Assembly: GCF_014203015.1 (NCBI RefSeq) | Contig: NZ_JACHIB010000009.1 | Location: forward strand, 1-64,000 | DNA: 64,000 nt | DNA from: Castellaniella defragrans | Lineage (GTDB): Bacteria > Pseudomonadota > Gammaproteobacteria > Burkholderiales > Burkholderiaceae_B | Reading direction: 5' to 3' | Shown: one piece after another, positions 7,698 through 17,227 of the stretch | How the letters are laid out: every line of letters starts with the position of its first letter | Position numbering within the stretch: the stretch's first letter is position 1 | The notes under the pieces: generated by a model | Databases searched by the model: none | Told to the model about the DNA's origin: nothing | The model's input: only the letters and a program-made list of their open reading frames with translations | Position numbers and translations under genes: made by a program

Positions 7698-8903
7698 ATG
7701 GACCCCCTGCATCTGCTCAAAGCCTGCTTCCTGCTGGTGCCGGCCTTCCTGCTGGGCTGCCTGCTGTTTTCCGCCCTGCGCTGGCGCGCGCGCCTGCCGG
7801 CGGCCCTCGTCCTGGCGTGCGTCCTGGCCTTCGGCATCGCGGGCCTGCTGCCCGGCAGCATGGATTACCTGGTGTCCTTCAGCATCATGGCGATCATCTA
7901 CTCGATCCTGTCGCTGGGCCTGAACGCGCAATGGGGCTACAACGGCCACCTGAACTTCGGCGTGGCCGGCTTCTTCGCCGTGGGGGCGTTCATCATGGCG
8001 CTGTTCGTCACCGCGCCGCCCTCGGGGATGATGGCGGCCTACGCCCAGCAGTGGTTCGGCCTGGAGGCGCCCTATCTGCTCGGGGTGGCGGCCGCGGGCG
8101 TCATGGCGGGCGTGGTGGCCTGGCTGATCGCCCAGCCCATCCTGCACCTGCGGGCGGATTTCCTGGCGATCGCCACGCTGGGGATCGCCGAGATCATCCG
8201 CCTCGTCTTCCAGAACGAGCGCTGGCTGGCCAACGGGCCGCAGCCCATGTCCGGCATCCCGCAGCCCCTGTCCTGCGTCTTCGACCGCGAAGGCTGCGGC
8301 TGGCTGCCCGACGCCCTGCAGACCGTGCTGTCCATCATGCAGCCGCGGGACTACGGCTACCTGTACCTGGTGATCGTCGCGCTCGCGCTGGCCCTGACCT
8401 ACGCCGTGCTGGAAGCCATGGTGCGCTCGCCCTGGGGCCGCGCGCTGCGCGCCGTGCGCGACGAGGAGGATTCGGCCGCCATGAGCGGCAAGCCCGTCAA
8501 GTCCCTGCGCGTGCAGTCCTTCGTGCTGGGCGCCGTCGTCATCGGCGTGGCTGGCGCGCTGTACGCGCCGTACATGGTCACGATCGACTACAGCCACTTC
8601 AAGCCGCTGTTCGCCACTTTCCTCGTCTGGGTGATGCTGATGCTGGGCGGCAGCGGCAACAACAAGGGCGCCATCCTGGGGGCCTTCGTGATCTGGGCCG
8701 TCTGGAGCGGCACGGGCTTCGTCACCGACTCTCTGCAGGTCGCCCTGCAGGGGGTGGCCCCCGACGTGGCTTCCCGCATGTCCTTCCTGCGCTGGGCCTT
8801 CGTCGGGCTGCTGCTGGCGCTGATCGTGCTGTATCGCCCGCAGGGCATCCTGCCCGAGAAAAAGCGCGTGTCCCGCTTCCTGGACGGAGAGCCGGAGGAT
8901 TAG
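7698..8903 (+). CDS. livM: Branched-chain amino acid-type ABC permease LivM
   Basis: Second permease of the importer, 401 aa and highly hydrophobic. The landmark LGLNAQWGYNGHLNFGVAGF (about 74-93) and the loop GRALRAVRDEEDSAAMSGK near 252-270 match the LivM family. It ends IVLYRPQGILPEKKR, the standard LivM tail. GAGGAG lies about eight nt before the ATG; the 33-nt gap after livH keeps it in the same operon. The binding-protein gene lies downstream on the opposite strand rather than in the operon. Confidence 0.9.
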   Translation: MDPLHLLKACFLLVPAFLLGCLLFSALRWRARLPAALVLACVLAFGIAGLLPGSMDYLVSFSIMAIIYSILSLGLNAQWGYNGHLNFGVAGFFAVGAFIMALFVTAPPSGMMAAYAQQWFGLEAPYLLGVAAAGVMAGVVAWLIAQPILHLRADFLAIATLGIAEIIRLVFQNERWLANGPQPMSGIPQPLSCVFDREGCGWLPDALQTVLSIMQPRDYGYLYLVIVALALALTYAVLEAMVRSPWGRALRAVRDEEDSAAMSGKPVKSLRVQSFVLGAVVIGVAGALYAPYMVTIDYSHFKPLFATFLVWVMLMLGGSGNNKGAILGAFVIWAVWSGTGFVTDSLQVALQGVAPDVASRMSFLRWAFVGLLLALIVLYRPQGILPEKKRVSRFLDGEPED

Positions 8904-8930
8904 CCGCGCGGTTCCCGGCGGGGCGCGCGG
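8904..8930. terminator. Possible hairpin between livM and the binding-protein gene
   Basis: CCGCGCG at 8904-8910 pairs with CGCGCGG at 8924-8930, beginning directly after the livM stop. No T-run follows in either direction, so factor-independent termination is doubtful. Confidence 0.35.
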
Positions 8931-8958
8931 AGATCCGGCGGCCCCGCAGCCTTGCGCC

Positions 8959-10308
8959 TCAGCCGGCCGGGATGTCCTTGGCGGCGACCATCTTCACCGT
9001 CTCGATCTGGCCGCCCGCGTACTTCCAGATGTTGACGGGCGTGATGACGTCGCCGTTCTTGTCGAAGTCGCACGGGCCGGCGACCCCGTTGTAGTTGATC
9101 TTCTTCTTGTCCTTCAGGGCCTGGAGCATCCGGGTGACGCGCTCCTGGCTGCCGCCGTCGATCATCTCGCCCGGCGGATTGGCGACCTTGCGCAGCTCGT
9201 CGCGCAGCATCGTGCCCGTGATCTTCGAGGCGTCGGTGGCCCCGCCGGCCACGACGGCGGCCATGGCCAGGCCCGCCACCAGGCCGGCGTCGTACGAGCA
9301 GGTGGTGAAGGGCGGGAAGTGGTCGTATTTGTAGGTGGACAGGTAGGTCTTGGCGAAATCGCGGTAGGACTGCGTGCTGGTGTCCTCGCCCGGCGCCGTG
9401 CCGTAGAGGCCGTCCATGTCCTTGGCGCCGACTTCCTTGATGATGTCGATGCTGGCGTTGCCGTCGGTGAACTGCCAGCGGGTGAAGTTGAAGGTGTCGC
9501 GGGATTCCTTGCAGATGGCGATGGTGTGCGCCGGGTAGCTGACGATGAGGAGCAGGTCGGGCTTGTCCTTCAGGGCCTGGGACAGCATGGACTTGTAGGT
9601 GGGCTGGACTTCCTCGGGGTGCGGGACTTCCGCCAGGACGGTGCCGCCGCGCTTCTTGAAGGCGGCGGCGAAGGCGTTGGACAGGCCCTGCCCGTAGGGA
9701 TTGTTGATATAGATGGTGGCCACGCGCTTGAACTTGTAGGCCGGGTCGAGCTCGCCGTTGACGAACTGGGCGGCCACCACGCCCTGCATGGCGTCCGACG
9801 CGCTGGTGCGGAACAGCAGGTCGGCCTTGGCGTCGGCGGGCAGCACGCTGACCAGCGGGGACGTGGTGCCGTTGCCGATCTGCAGGACGCCGGACGGGAT
9901 GGTGACCGAAGTCGCCACGGCGACCGTGACGCCGCTGGACCAGCCGTTGATGATGACCGGCGTGTGCTGGGTGTCGATCATCTGGCGGGCCGCCTGCACG
10001 CCGACCGTCGGCAGGGTCGCGCTGTCGGCCGTGACGTGGTGGGCGATGAGGGGGCCGCCGAAGACCTCCTTGGCGGCGGTGTTGATCTGGTCGACGGCCA
10101 GCCGCACCGCGTCGCGGTAGTAGGGACCGAACTCGGCCGCGGAGCCCGTCATGGGCAGGACCTGGCCGAGGTTGATGGCGGGCGGGGCGCCGGCGGCCAG
10201 GGCGCGTCGCAGCGGCAGGATGCCGCCGAGCATCATCACGCCGCCCGCGGTCCCGACGGACTGCAGGAAATGACGGCGCGACGAGGGGGAATGGGCTTGA
10301 TCCGACAT
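8959..10308 (-). CDS. Tat-exported Liv-type (HAAT) substrate-binding protein
   Basis: Periplasmic binding protein, 449 aa, of the Leu/Ile/Val-binding family (type I fold). The N-terminus has a twin-arginine motif SRRHFLQ (residues 10-16), a hydrophobic stretch GGVMMLGGIL and an AxA-like cleavage site near ALAAGA, so export of the folded protein by Tat is expected. The mature start INLGQVLPMTGSAAEFG is typical of the family. AAGGAGA lies about seven nt before the ATG. It is convergent with livM and has its own promoter region, so transporter and receptor are separately transcribed. The ligand cannot be deduced. Confidence 0.88.
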   Translation of the reverse strand: MSDQAHSPSSRRHFLQSVGTAGGVMMLGGILPLRRALAAGAPPAINLGQVLPMTGSAAEFGPYYRDAVRLAVDQINTAAKEVFGGPLIAHHVTADSATLPTVGVQAARQMIDTQHTPVIINGWSSGVTVAVATSVTIPSGVLQIGNGTTSPLVSVLPADAKADLLFRTSASDAMQGVVAAQFVNGELDPAYKFKRVATIYINNPYGQGLSNAFAAAFKKRGGTVLAEVPHPEEVQPTYKSMLSQALKDKPDLLLIVSYPAHTIAICKESRDTFNFTRWQFTDGNASIDIIKEVGAKDMDGLYGTAPGEDTSTQSYRDFAKTYLSTYKYDHFPPFTTCSYDAGLVAGLAMAAVVAGGATDASKITGTMLRDELRKVANPPGEMIDGGSQERVTRMLQALKDKKKINYNGVAGPCDFDKNGDVITPVNIWKYAGGQIETVKMVAAKDIPAG

Positions 10309-10394
10309 GCGAAATCTCCTTTCTGGTGACTGACGAGACGACAGGCAAACGCAAAAATGGCCCCTGCGCTACGCAGCCTGCGGCCGCTTGCATC

Positions 10395-10473
10395 CACCTC
10401 GCGGCCTGCATGCCGCTCGGATTCGTCAGGCACGGAATGGTCCGCAGGGACTATCCCGTGTCCTGACTCATCC
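10395..10473 (+). repeat. Dispersed hairpin repeat, copy A
   Basis: 79 bp that align without gaps to copies at 29055-29133 (66 of 79 identical by eye) and 42130-42208. A first palindrome GCGGCCTGCATGCCGC is followed by a spacer with GGATTCGTCA, then the 34-nt hairpin at 10429-10462: GGCACGGAAT pairs with ATCCCGTGTC, capped by GTCC-gcag-GGAC. This is the only copy not between convergent genes; it lies upstream of the binding-protein gene. Confidence 0.8.
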
Positions 10474-10493
10474 CCCCGAGGGGGGCGCTTTTT
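10472..10493 (+). terminator. Terminator-like hairpin next to repeat A
   Basis: Six C, GA, six G (10472-10485), then CGC and five T. Read on the plus strand it looks like a short factor-independent terminator, which could insulate mraZ from upstream transcription. Confidence 0.4.
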
Positions 10494-10494
10494 G

Positions 10495-10516
10495 CCTTGG
10501 GGCGGCCCGGCGGCAA
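10495..10516 (-). repeat. GCCGGGCCGCCCC repeat, copy 1
   Basis: The minus strand reads TTGCCGCCGGGCCGCCCC then AAGG. It differs by one base from 58295-58316 on the plus strand. Shorter matches occur at 48741-48753 and 57386-57402. Similar GC-rich intergenic palindromes are, from memory, common in Burkholderiales genomes. Confidence 0.6.
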
Positions 10517-10854
10517 AGAAGGCTCGGATGCTTTCGAGTCCGGCGCCCGGGGACATGCCGGTGCTGTGGCCGGTGTTTCGGCCCGGGAGGTGAAAGTTCA
10601 TTACATCGGCTGGCCCGGGGCCTGTCAATCGGGAATTGATGCAGGTGGGGACCGGCGGCCGCGCCCGTCCGCCGCGGGGAGCACGCGGGAGGCGTCCCCG
10701 GGGCCGTCCGGAGGCCCCGGGCAAAGGCCCCGACCTGATAAAGGACTTTCAGTTTGGTTTCCAATATATTGATTTTTCAGGCGTTTGTTTATCGGTGAAT
10801 TCTCCGGAACAGTTGTAAGTGCTTGTTGTCATTGAAGAAAATTCAATTTTTGCC

Positions 10855-10883
10855 TTGACCGGTGCCGATCCATCCCGTAGAGT
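10855..10883 (+). promoter_or_regulatory. mraZ/dcw cluster promoter
   Basis: TTGACC (10855-10860) and TAGAGT (10878-10883) are separated by exactly 17 bp, downstream of an AT-rich tract that could act as an UP element. Transcription would start near 10890, inside the MraZ box, so bound MraZ would block it. Confidence 0.7.
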
Positions 10884-10921
10884 GGGACAAAGTAGATTTT
10901 TGTGTCATGAAGTGGGAGGAA
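10882..10921 (+). promoter_or_regulatory. MraZ box: four 10-bp-phased repeats
   Basis: The sequence divides into GTGGGACAAA (10882), GTAGATTTTT (10892), GTGTCATGAA (10902) and GTGGGAGGAA (10912). The first and last units carry perfect GTGGGA and the inner two are degenerate. E. coli MraZ binds GTGGG-type repeats spaced 10 bp apart ahead of its own gene, so autorepression is the likely role. The last unit also contains the mraZ ribosome binding site GGGAGGA. Confidence 0.7.
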
Positions 10922-10928
10922 CCCCCTC

Positions 10929-11357
10929 GTGTTTCAGGGAAGCAGCGCGCTCACGCTGGATGCCAAGGGTCGGATGTCCATTCCGGCCCGGTATCGCGAC
11001 GCCCTGCTGGCCCAGGAACAGGGGCGCCTGACCCTGACACGGCATCCGGACGGCTGCCTGATGATCTATCCCCGCTCCACCTGGGAGGCCAAGCGCGAGC
11101 AGATCGCCGCGCTGCCGGCCTCGGCGCGGCCGCTGCAGCGCCTGCTGCTGGGCAACGCCCAGGACGTGGAGATGGACGGGGCGAGCCGCATCCTGGTGGC
11201 GCCCGAATTGCGCACGGCGGCCGGCCTGAACCGCGACGTCATGCTGCTCGGGCTCGGGTCCAACTTTGAACTGTGGGATCGCGCCCAATGGGAGGCGCGT
11301 TGCATGGCGGACGTGGGCAACCTCGATCCGGCCATTCTTGAACAGATCTCTTTCTGA
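10929..11357 (+). CDS. mraZ: Transcriptional regulator MraZ
   Basis: Conserved first gene of the dcw cluster, 142 aa. Two AbrB-like SpoVT/MraZ domains are visible: [23 protein letters not shown] at the start and [21 protein letters not shown] from about residue 78. The DAKGR and DGASRI motifs are those of the family. MraZ oligomerises into rings and represses the cluster by binding direct repeats upstream. The start is GTG at 10929, with GGGAGGA a few nt upstream inside the MraZ box. rsmH follows after eight nt. Confidence 0.95.
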   Translation: MFQGSSALTLDAKGRMSIPARYRDALLAQEQGRLTLTRHPDGCLMIYPRSTWEAKREQIAALPASARPLQRLLLGNAQDVEMDGASRILVAPELRTAAGLNRDVMLLGLGSNFELWDRAQWEARCMADVGNLDPAILEQISF

Positions 11358-11365
11358 ACCCGCAC

Positions 11366-12424
11366 ATGGCGTATTCCCATCGCACCGTTCTGCTGGAACC
11401 GGCCATCGACGCATTGTTGAGCCCGGCGTTCGGCCGCCGGTCGGCGGTGCCCGCGGCGGACGCCCCGCCGCCGGACGGCATCTACGTGGACGGCACCTTC
11501 GGGCGCGGAGGCCATAGCCGCCTGCTGCTGAGCCGGCTGGGCCCGCGCGCGCGCCTGCTGGTGTTCGACAAGGATCCGGCGGCCATCGCCGAGGCGCAGG
11601 CGCTGCGCGCCGCCGACGGGCGGGTCGAGGTCGTGCACGACGGTTTCGCCACCCTGGACGCGCAGCTGGACCGCCTGGGCATCGACCGGGTGGACGGCGT
11701 GCTGCTGGACCTGGGCGTGTCCTCGCCCCAGATCGACGAGGCGGAACGCGGGTTCTCGTTCATGCGGGACGGCCCGCTGGACATGCGCATGGACACCAGC
11801 CGGGGTCAGACGGCGGCGCAATGGCTGGCCGAGGCCGACCAGGAACAGATCAAGGAGGTCATCGCAGATTATGGCGAAGAACGGTTTGCTTTCCAGATTG
11901 CAAAGGCGATTGCTGTGCGCCGCCAATCCGGGCCGCTGCGCACCACGGGCGAACTTGCCCAGCTCGTCGCCGGTGCCGTCCGTACGCGCGAAAAGGGCCA
12001 GCACCCGGCCACCCGCACCTTTCAAGCTATACGGATTCACATCAATGAAGAGCTCGCGCAGCTCGCGCACGCCCTCCCGGCAGCGCTGACGCGCCTGCGC
12101 GCGGGCGGGCGCCTGGCCGTGATCAGCTTCCACTCGCTGGAAGACCGCATGGTCAAGCAGTGCTTCGCCGCCGCCGCCCACCCGGGCCGCGACCGGGCGC
12201 GGCTGCCGATCCCCGAGCGCGACATGCCGCAGCCCTATGTCACCCTGCTGGGCCGCGTCCTGGCGGACGAGGCCGAGGTGGCGGACAACGTGCGCGCGCG
12301 CTCGGCCGTGCTGCGGGTGGCCGAGCGCACCGGCGCGCCCCTGTCGCCGGAGCAGGCCGCGGGCTTCGTGCGCCTGCCGGGCCGTCCGTCCGCGCCGCGC
12401 CGGGCGGGGAGGGCCGCGCGATGA
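11366..12424 (+). CDS. rsmH: 16S rRNA (cytosine1402-N4)-methyltransferase RsmH
   Basis: Methylates C1402 of 16S rRNA in the P-site, using S-adenosylmethionine. 352 aa; E. coli RsmH is 313. The SAM motif [12 protein letters not shown] lies near residues 38-49, with VFDKDP after it. [27 protein letters not shown] and ISFHSLEDR are diagnostic. The extra length is partly in [16 protein letters not shown] near the start and in a basic C-terminal tail ([14 protein letters not shown]). The stop overlaps the ftsL start as ATGA. Confidence 0.96.
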   Translation: MAYSHRTVLLEPAIDALLSPAFGRRSAVPAADAPPPDGIYVDGTFGRGGHSRLLLSRLGPRARLLVFDKDPAAIAEAQALRAADGRVEVVHDGFATLDAQLDRLGIDRVDGVLLDLGVSSPQIDEAERGFSFMRDGPLDMRMDTSRGQTAAQWLAEADQEQIKEVIADYGEERFAFQIAKAIAVRRQSGPLRTTGELAQLVAGAVRTREKGQHPATRTFQAIRIHINEELAQLAHALPAALTRLRAGGRLAVISFHSLEDRMVKQCFAAAAHPGRDRARLPIPERDMPQPYVTLLGRVLADEAEVADNVRARSAVLRVAERTGAPLSPEQAAGFVRLPGRPSAPRRAGRAAR

Positions 12425-12711
12425 TCCGGCTGAACCTCTTCCTGGCGTTCCTGCTCATGGCCTCGGCCATTTCGCTGGTCACGGTGCGCTTCCAGACGCG
12501 CGAACTGTTCGTCGCGTCCGAGCGGCTGAAGTCCCACGCGCACGAGCTGGACGCGGAATGGCGCCGCCTGCAGCTCGAACGGGCGGAACTGGCGCGCAAC
12601 GCGCGCATCGATTCGATCGCCCGCGCCGACCTGCATCTGGTGTCGGTGACGCCCGACCGCACGATCTACCTGCAGCAGCCGGCTCCCGCCGCGCAGGAGA
12701 GCCGTCCGTGA
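12421..12711 (+). CDS. ftsL: Cell division protein FtsL
   Basis: Short bitopic divisome protein, 96 aa. It has a membrane segment at about residues 4-22, then a periplasmic coiled coil (about 25-75) rich in Leu, Glu and Arg ([20 protein letters not shown]). FtsL forms a complex with FtsB and FtsQ and helps activate FtsWI. Sequence conservation is low, but size, topology and place between rsmH and ftsI identify it. The ATG overlaps the rsmH stop and its TGA overlaps the GTG of ftsI. Confidence 0.92.
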   Translation: MIRLNLFLAFLLMASAISLVTVRFQTRELFVASERLKSHAHELDAEWRRLQLERAELARNARIDSIARADLHLVSVTPDRTIYLQQPAPAAQESRP

Positions 12712-14444
12712 AGCGCTTCGGTTTCCACGAAAGCCCCGTGCTGGCGGGCCGCCCGGCCTTCTGGCGGGCGCGGCTGGTGGTGATCGTGCTCATGCTGGGT
12801 TTCGCCGCGCTGGCGGCCAAGGCGCTGAACCTGCAGATCCTGTCCAACGAATTCCTCCAGCGCCAGGGCGAGCGCCGCTACGAGCGCACCCTGGTGCTGC
12901 CGGCTTCGCGCGGCAAGATCCTGGACCGCAGCGGCTCGGTGGTGCTGGCCTCCAGCGTGCCGGCCAAGGCCATCTGGGCGATCCCCGAGGACTTCCACAA
13001 GGCCTCCGAGGCTCAGGTCGCCGAACTGGCGCGCCTGCTGGACATCGCCCCGGCCGAACTGCGCCAGCGCACCCAGGACGAGGACAAGAATTTCGTCTAC
13101 CTGCAGCGGCAGGTGGCCGCCGACAAGGCCAAGGCCATCCATCAGCTGAAGATCCCCGGGGTCCAGCAGCTCGCCGAGACGCGCCGCTTCTATCCGGAAG
13201 GCGAGGTCATGGCGCACATCGTCGGCTTCACCAACATCGAGGACCGCGGCATCGAAGGCATCGAGCTGGCGTTCAACGACCGGCTGTCGGGCCAGCCGGG
13301 CTCCCGGCGCGTGATCCGGGACCGCCTGGGCCGCGTGGTCGAGGACGTCCAGGCCGTGGTGCCGCCGGTCGACGGCCAGAACCTGCAGCTGTCCATCGAC
13401 GCCGGCATCCAGTTCGACACCTACGCCGCGCTCAAGACCGCCATGAAGGAGCACCAGGCGCGCGCGGCGGCGGCCATCGTGCTGGATGCCCGCTCGGGCG
13501 AGATCCTGGCGATGGTCAATCTGCCGTCCTACGACCCGAACGACAACTCGGCGCGCACGGGCGAGGCGCTGCGCAACCGCGTCGTGACTGACACCTTCGA
13601 GCCCGGCTCCATCATGAAGCCGTTCACGGCCGCGCTGGCCCTGGACGAGGGCAAGATCACGACCCGCACGCTGTTCGACACCGGCAACGGCCGCTACAGC
13701 TACCAGGGCGCCGTGATTTCCGACGTCAGCCGCAACGGCGTGCTGGACGTGGGCGGCATCATCCAGCGCTCCAGCAACATCGGCATGACCATGATCTCGG
13801 AGCGCCTGACGTCCCAGTCGATGTGGGAAAAGTTCTCGGCGCTGGGGTTCGGGCGCGTGCCCCAGACGCATTTCCCCGGCATGGCCTCGGGGCGGTTGCG
13901 GCCCTGGCAGCGCTGGCGGCCGATCGAGCGCGCCACCATGGCCTACGGCTACGGCCTGTCCGTCTCCCTGCTCCAGGTCGCGCACGCCTACACCGTCTTC
14001 GCCCGCAACGGCGACATGGTGTCGCTGTCCCTGCTGCGCCGCGAGGGCCAGCCCACCAGCGTCCAGGTCTACACGCCCGAGATCGCCCAGCTGATGCGCG
14101 GCATGCTGGAGGCCGCCGCCGGCCCGGACGGCGCCAAGCTCGCCCGCGTCCAGGGCTACCGGGTGGCCGGCAAGAGCGGCACCGCGCGCAAGATCGTCAA
14201 CGGCCAGTACAGCAAGACCAAGTACCGCGGCTCCTTCGTCGGACTGGCGCCGGTGTCCGATCCGCGCATCGTCGTGGCCGTGTCCATCGATGAGCCGGGC
14301 GCCGGGGGGTATTATGGCGGCCGCGTGGCCGCACCCGTCTTTTCCGACATCGTTTCAAGCACCCTGCGCCGCCTCGGCGTGCGGCCCGACGCCCCCGTGG
14401 ATTCCCTGGTGGCGGTGGCGGCGCAGGGGGGACGCACACAATGA
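12708..14444 (+). CDS. ftsI: Septal peptidoglycan transpeptidase FtsI (PBP3)
   Basis: Class B penicillin-binding protein that cross-links septal peptidoglycan, 578 aa. A single membrane anchor lies at about 20-42, followed by the pedestal domain starting near RGKILDRSG. Catalytic motifs are complete: SIMK with the nucleophile at about S301, SSN at 355-357 and KSGT at 489-492. The start is GTG at 12708, overlapping the ftsL stop, so coupled translation is likely. It partners with FtsW. The end overlaps murEF by four nt. Confidence 0.96.
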   Translation: MKRFGFHESPVLAGRPAFWRARLVVIVLMLGFAALAAKALNLQILSNEFLQRQGERRYERTLVLPASRGKILDRSGSVVLASSVPAKAIWAIPEDFHKASEAQVAELARLLDIAPAELRQRTQDEDKNFVYLQRQVAADKAKAIHQLKIPGVQQLAETRRFYPEGEVMAHIVGFTNIEDRGIEGIELAFNDRLSGQPGSRRVIRDRLGRVVEDVQAVVPPVDGQNLQLSIDAGIQFDTYAALKTAMKEHQARAAAAIVLDARSGEILAMVNLPSYDPNDNSARTGEALRNRVVTDTFEPGSIMKPFTAALALDEGKITTRTLFDTGNGRYSYQGAVISDVSRNGVLDVGGIIQRSSNIGMTMISERLTSQSMWEKFSALGFGRVPQTHFPGMASGRLRPWQRWRPIERATMAYGYGLSVSLLQVAHAYTVFARNGDMVSLSLLRREGQPTSVQVYTPEIAQLMRGMLEAAAGPDGAKLARVQGYRVAGKSGTARKIVNGQYSKTKYRGSFVGLAPVSDPRIVVAVSIDEPGAGGYYGGRVAAPVFSDIVSSTLRRLGVRPDAPVDSLVAVAAQGGRTQ

Positions 14445-17227
14445 TCATGTTAGACATCATGGCCTGGCTGGACGAGCGGGTCGATCGCAGGGCGGATCTC
14501 TGCCTGGATTCGCGCCAGCTGCGGCCGGGCGACGTGTTTTTCGCCTGCCCCGGGATCGCCGCGGACGGCCGCGCCTATATGGAAGCGGCCGTGGCGGCCG
14601 GCGCGGCCGCCATCGTCCGGCAGGCCGGCGGCGGCCATCCTTCGCCCGCCGCCGTGCCGGTCCTGGAAGTCGAGGGTCTGGCCGCGCTGCTGGGCCAGGT
14701 CGCCCACCTGTGGTATGGCCGGCCGTCGGACGCGCTGACCGTGATCGCCGTCACCGGCACCAACGGCAAGACCTCCACCACGCAGTGGATCGCGGCGGCG
14801 CTCAATGCCGAGGGCATGCCCTGCGGCACCGTCGGGACGCTGGGCGTGACGCTGCCCGACGGCGGCAACCTGGGCGGCGCGCTGACCACGCCGGACGTGC
14901 TGACGCTGCACCGCAGCCTGGCCGCCATCGTGCGCGCGGGCGGCGTGGCGGCCGCCATCGAGGCGTCCTCGATCGGCATCGAGCAGGGCCGCCTGGACGG
15001 GGTCAGCATCCAGGTGGCGGGCTTCACCAACCTGACGCGCGACCATCTGGATTACCACGGCACGGAAGAACGCTACAAGCAGGCGAAGTTCGCCCTGTTC
15101 GCCCGGCCCGGCCTGCGCGGCGCGGTCATCAACGCCGACGACGCGGCGGGGCGGGAATTGCTGGCGGGCGCTGCGCCCTCGGGCCACCGGGTGGGCTACA
15201 GCCTGCGGCGCGACGGCGGCGCGGCCTTCCGGGCCGAGGACATCCAGCATGGCGCCACCGGCCTGGTCTTCAATCTGGTGGTGCCCGACGGCAGCGCCCA
15301 GATCCTGACCCACCTGGTCGGGGAACACAACATCTCCAACCTGCTGCTGGTGGCCGGCGTGCTGCGCGAGCTGGGCTGGGGGCTGAGCCGCATCGCCCGC
15401 GCCCTGGCCGTGCTGCATCCGGTGCCGGGCCGCCTGCAGGTGGTCACGGCGCTGGGCGGCGCCAGCGCGGCGCGGCCCCAGCCGCTGGTCGTGGTGGATT
15501 ACGCGCACACGCCGGACGCGCTGGAGCGGGCGCTGACGGCCCTGCGGCCGCTGGCCCGGGACCGCGGCGGCCGGCTGCGCTGCGTGTTCGGCTGCGGCGG
15601 CGACCGCGACGCCGGCAAGCGGCCCCTGATGGGCGCCGTGGCGGCCCGCCTGGCCGACGAGGTCGTGGTTACCACCGACAATCCGCGCAGCGAGCCGCCC
15701 GAGGCCATCATCGAAGAGATCGTGGCGGGCATGCCGCGCCGCCCGGACGTCCGGGTCGATCGGGCCGACGCCATCCTGGAGGGCATCTGGGGCGCCGAGG
15801 AACGCGACGTGGTGCTGCTGGCCGGCAAGGGCCACGAGACCTACCAGGAAGTCCGGCACGTGCGCAGCCCCTTCGACGACCGGGAATGGGCGCGCTTCGC
15901 GCTGACCTGGCGGCAGGGGGCGGAGCTGTCCACCGACACCCGCGCGCTGCCGGCCGGCGCCCTGTTCCTGGCGCTCGAAGGCGAGCGCTTCGACGGCCAC
16001 GACTACCTGGACGCGGCCGCCCGGGCCGGTGCGCGTGCGGCCCTCGTCGCCCGCCCGGTCCCCGGCGCCGGCCTGCCCCAGATCGTGCTGGGCGACACCC
16101 GCCTGGCCCTGCGGCGCGCGGCCACCGCCTGGCGGCGCCAGTTCCGCATCCCCGTCATCGCGGTGACCGGCAGCAACGGCAAGACCACGACCAAGGAAAT
16201 GATCGCCGCCATCCTGGCGGCCTGGTGCGGCGAGGAGGGCCGTCTGGCGACGCGCGGCAACCTCAACAACGACATCGGCCTGCCGCTGACGGTGCTGCGC
16301 CTGCGTCCGGCGCACCGCGCCGCCGTGCTGGAACTGGGCATGAACCACCCGGGCGAGATCGCCGTGCTGGCCGCCATCGCCCAGCCGACGGTGGCGCTGG
16401 TGAACAACGCGCAGCGCGAGCACCAGGAATTCATGAGCACGGTCGAGGCCGTGGCGCGCGAGAACGGCGCCGTGCTGCAGGCGCTGCCGGCCGACGGCGT
16501 GGCGGTGTTTCCGGCCGACGAGGAATACAGCGGCCTGTGGCGGGAGCTGGCCGGCGACCGCCGGATGCGGCGCTTCGGCTTCGCCGACACGGCCGATGCG
16601 CATGCCTCGCAGATCCGCGCCGGGACGGCGCAGACGGAATTCCGCCTGCACCTGGGCGCGGAGACCGTGCCGGTCGTCCTGCATGCGCCGGGCCGGCACA
16701 ATCTGCGCAACGCCCTGGCGGCGGCGGCCTGCGCCTGGGCGGCCGGCGCGCCGGCGGCGGCCATCGCGGCCGGCCTGGCGGCCTTCTCCCCGGTGGGCGG
16801 CCGGATGCAGCCGCGGCCCCTGTCCGACGGCTTCCAGCTGATCGACGACAGCTACAACGCCAATCCGGATTCCGTGCGCGCCGCCATCGACGTGCTGGCC
16901 GGGCTGGACGGCCGGCGCATCCTGGTGCTGGGCGACATGGCCGAAGTCGGCGACCAGGGGCCGGCGATGCACGCCGAGGTCGGCGCCTATGCCCGCCAGT
17001 GCGGCGTGGACGCGCTGCTGACGCTGGGGCCGGCGGCCCGCGGGGCCGCGCAGGCCTTCGGCGCGCAGGCCCAGGCCTTCGACGCGTTCGAGGAGCTGCT
17101 GCCGCACCTGCTGGCGGCGCGCCCCGGCCACATCCTGGTCAAGGGCTCGCGCAGCATGCGCATGGAGCGCGTGGTGCAGGCGCTCGACATGGACGCGTCC
17201 GCGCAGGGGGGCGATCATGCTGCTTGA
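14441..17227 (+). CDS. murE-murF: MurE-MurF fusion: UDP-MurNAc-tripeptide synthetase and D-Ala-D-Ala ligase
   Basis: One 928-residue frame carries two consecutive Mur ligases. The first half (about 1-475) is MurE: ATP-binding [13 protein letters not shown] near 104-116, YKQAKFALF around the lysine expected to be carbamylated, and DNPR (413-416), the meso-diaminopimelate recognition motif. The second half (about 490-928) is Mur[17 protein letters not shown] at its start and [13 protein letters not shown] near 574-586. There is no stop, frameshift or long linker at the junction (about 475-490). Fused MurE-MurF is known from Bordetella. The two enzymes act one after the other in the cytoplasm, adding meso-DAP and then D-Ala-D-Ala. 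The end overlaps mraY by 11 nt. Confidence 0.96.
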   Translation: MIMLDIMAWLDERVDRRADLCLDSRQLRPGDVFFACPGIAADGRAYMEAAVAAGAAAIVRQAGGGHPSPAAVPVLEVEGLAALLGQVAHLWYGRPSDALTVIAVTGTNGKTSTTQWIAAALNAEGMPCGTVGTLGVTLPDGGNLGGALTTPDVLTLHRSLAAIVRAGGVAAAIEASSIGIEQGRLDGVSIQVAGFTNLTRDHLDYHGTEERYKQAKFALFARPGLRGAVINADDAAGRELLAGAAPSGHRVGYSLRRDGGAAFRAEDIQHGATGLVFNLVVPDGSAQILTHLVGEHNISNLLLVAGVLRELGWGLSRIARALAVLHPVPGRLQVVTALGGASAARPQPLVVVDYAHTPDALERALTALRPLARDRGGRLRCVFGCGGDRDAGKRPLMGAVAARLADEVVVTTDNPRSEPPEAIIEEIVAGMPRRPDVRVDRADAILEGIWGAEERDVVLLAGKGHETYQEVRHVRSPFDDREWARFALTWRQGAELSTDTRALPAGALFLALEGERFDGHDYLDAAARAGARAALVARPVPGAGLPQIVLGDTRLALRRAATAWRRQFRIPVIAVTGSNGKTTTKEMIAAILAAWCGEEGRLATRGNLNNDIGLPLTVLRLRPAHRAAVLELGMNHPGEIAVLAAIAQPTVALVNNAQREHQEFMSTVEAVARENGAVLQALPADGVAVFPADEEYSGLWRELAGDRRMRRFGFADTADAHASQIRAGTAQTEFRLHLGAETVPVVLHAPGRHNLRNALAAAACAWAAGAPAAAIAAGLAAFSPVGGRMQPRPLSDGFQLIDDSYNANPDSVRAAIDVLAGLDGRRILVLGDMAEVGDQGPAMHAEVGAYARQCGVDALLTLGPAARGAAQAFGAQAQAFDAFEELLPHLLAARPGHILVKGSRSMRMERVVQALDMDASAQGGDHAA

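Larger units (their letters stand above)
10309..10928. other. 620-bp divergent gap between the binding-protein gene and mraZ
   Basis: No gene is visible. In order it holds the binding-protein leader, dispersed repeat copy A (10395-10473), a C6-GA-G6 hairpin with T5, a second palindromic repeat (10495-10516), about 200 bp of ordinary GC-rich DNA, then a markedly AT-rich island (about 10735-10860), and the mraZ promoter with its MraZ box. The AT-rich island contains the inverted repeat ATTGAA/TTCAAT (10831-10847) just upstream of the -35. Confidence 0.7.
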
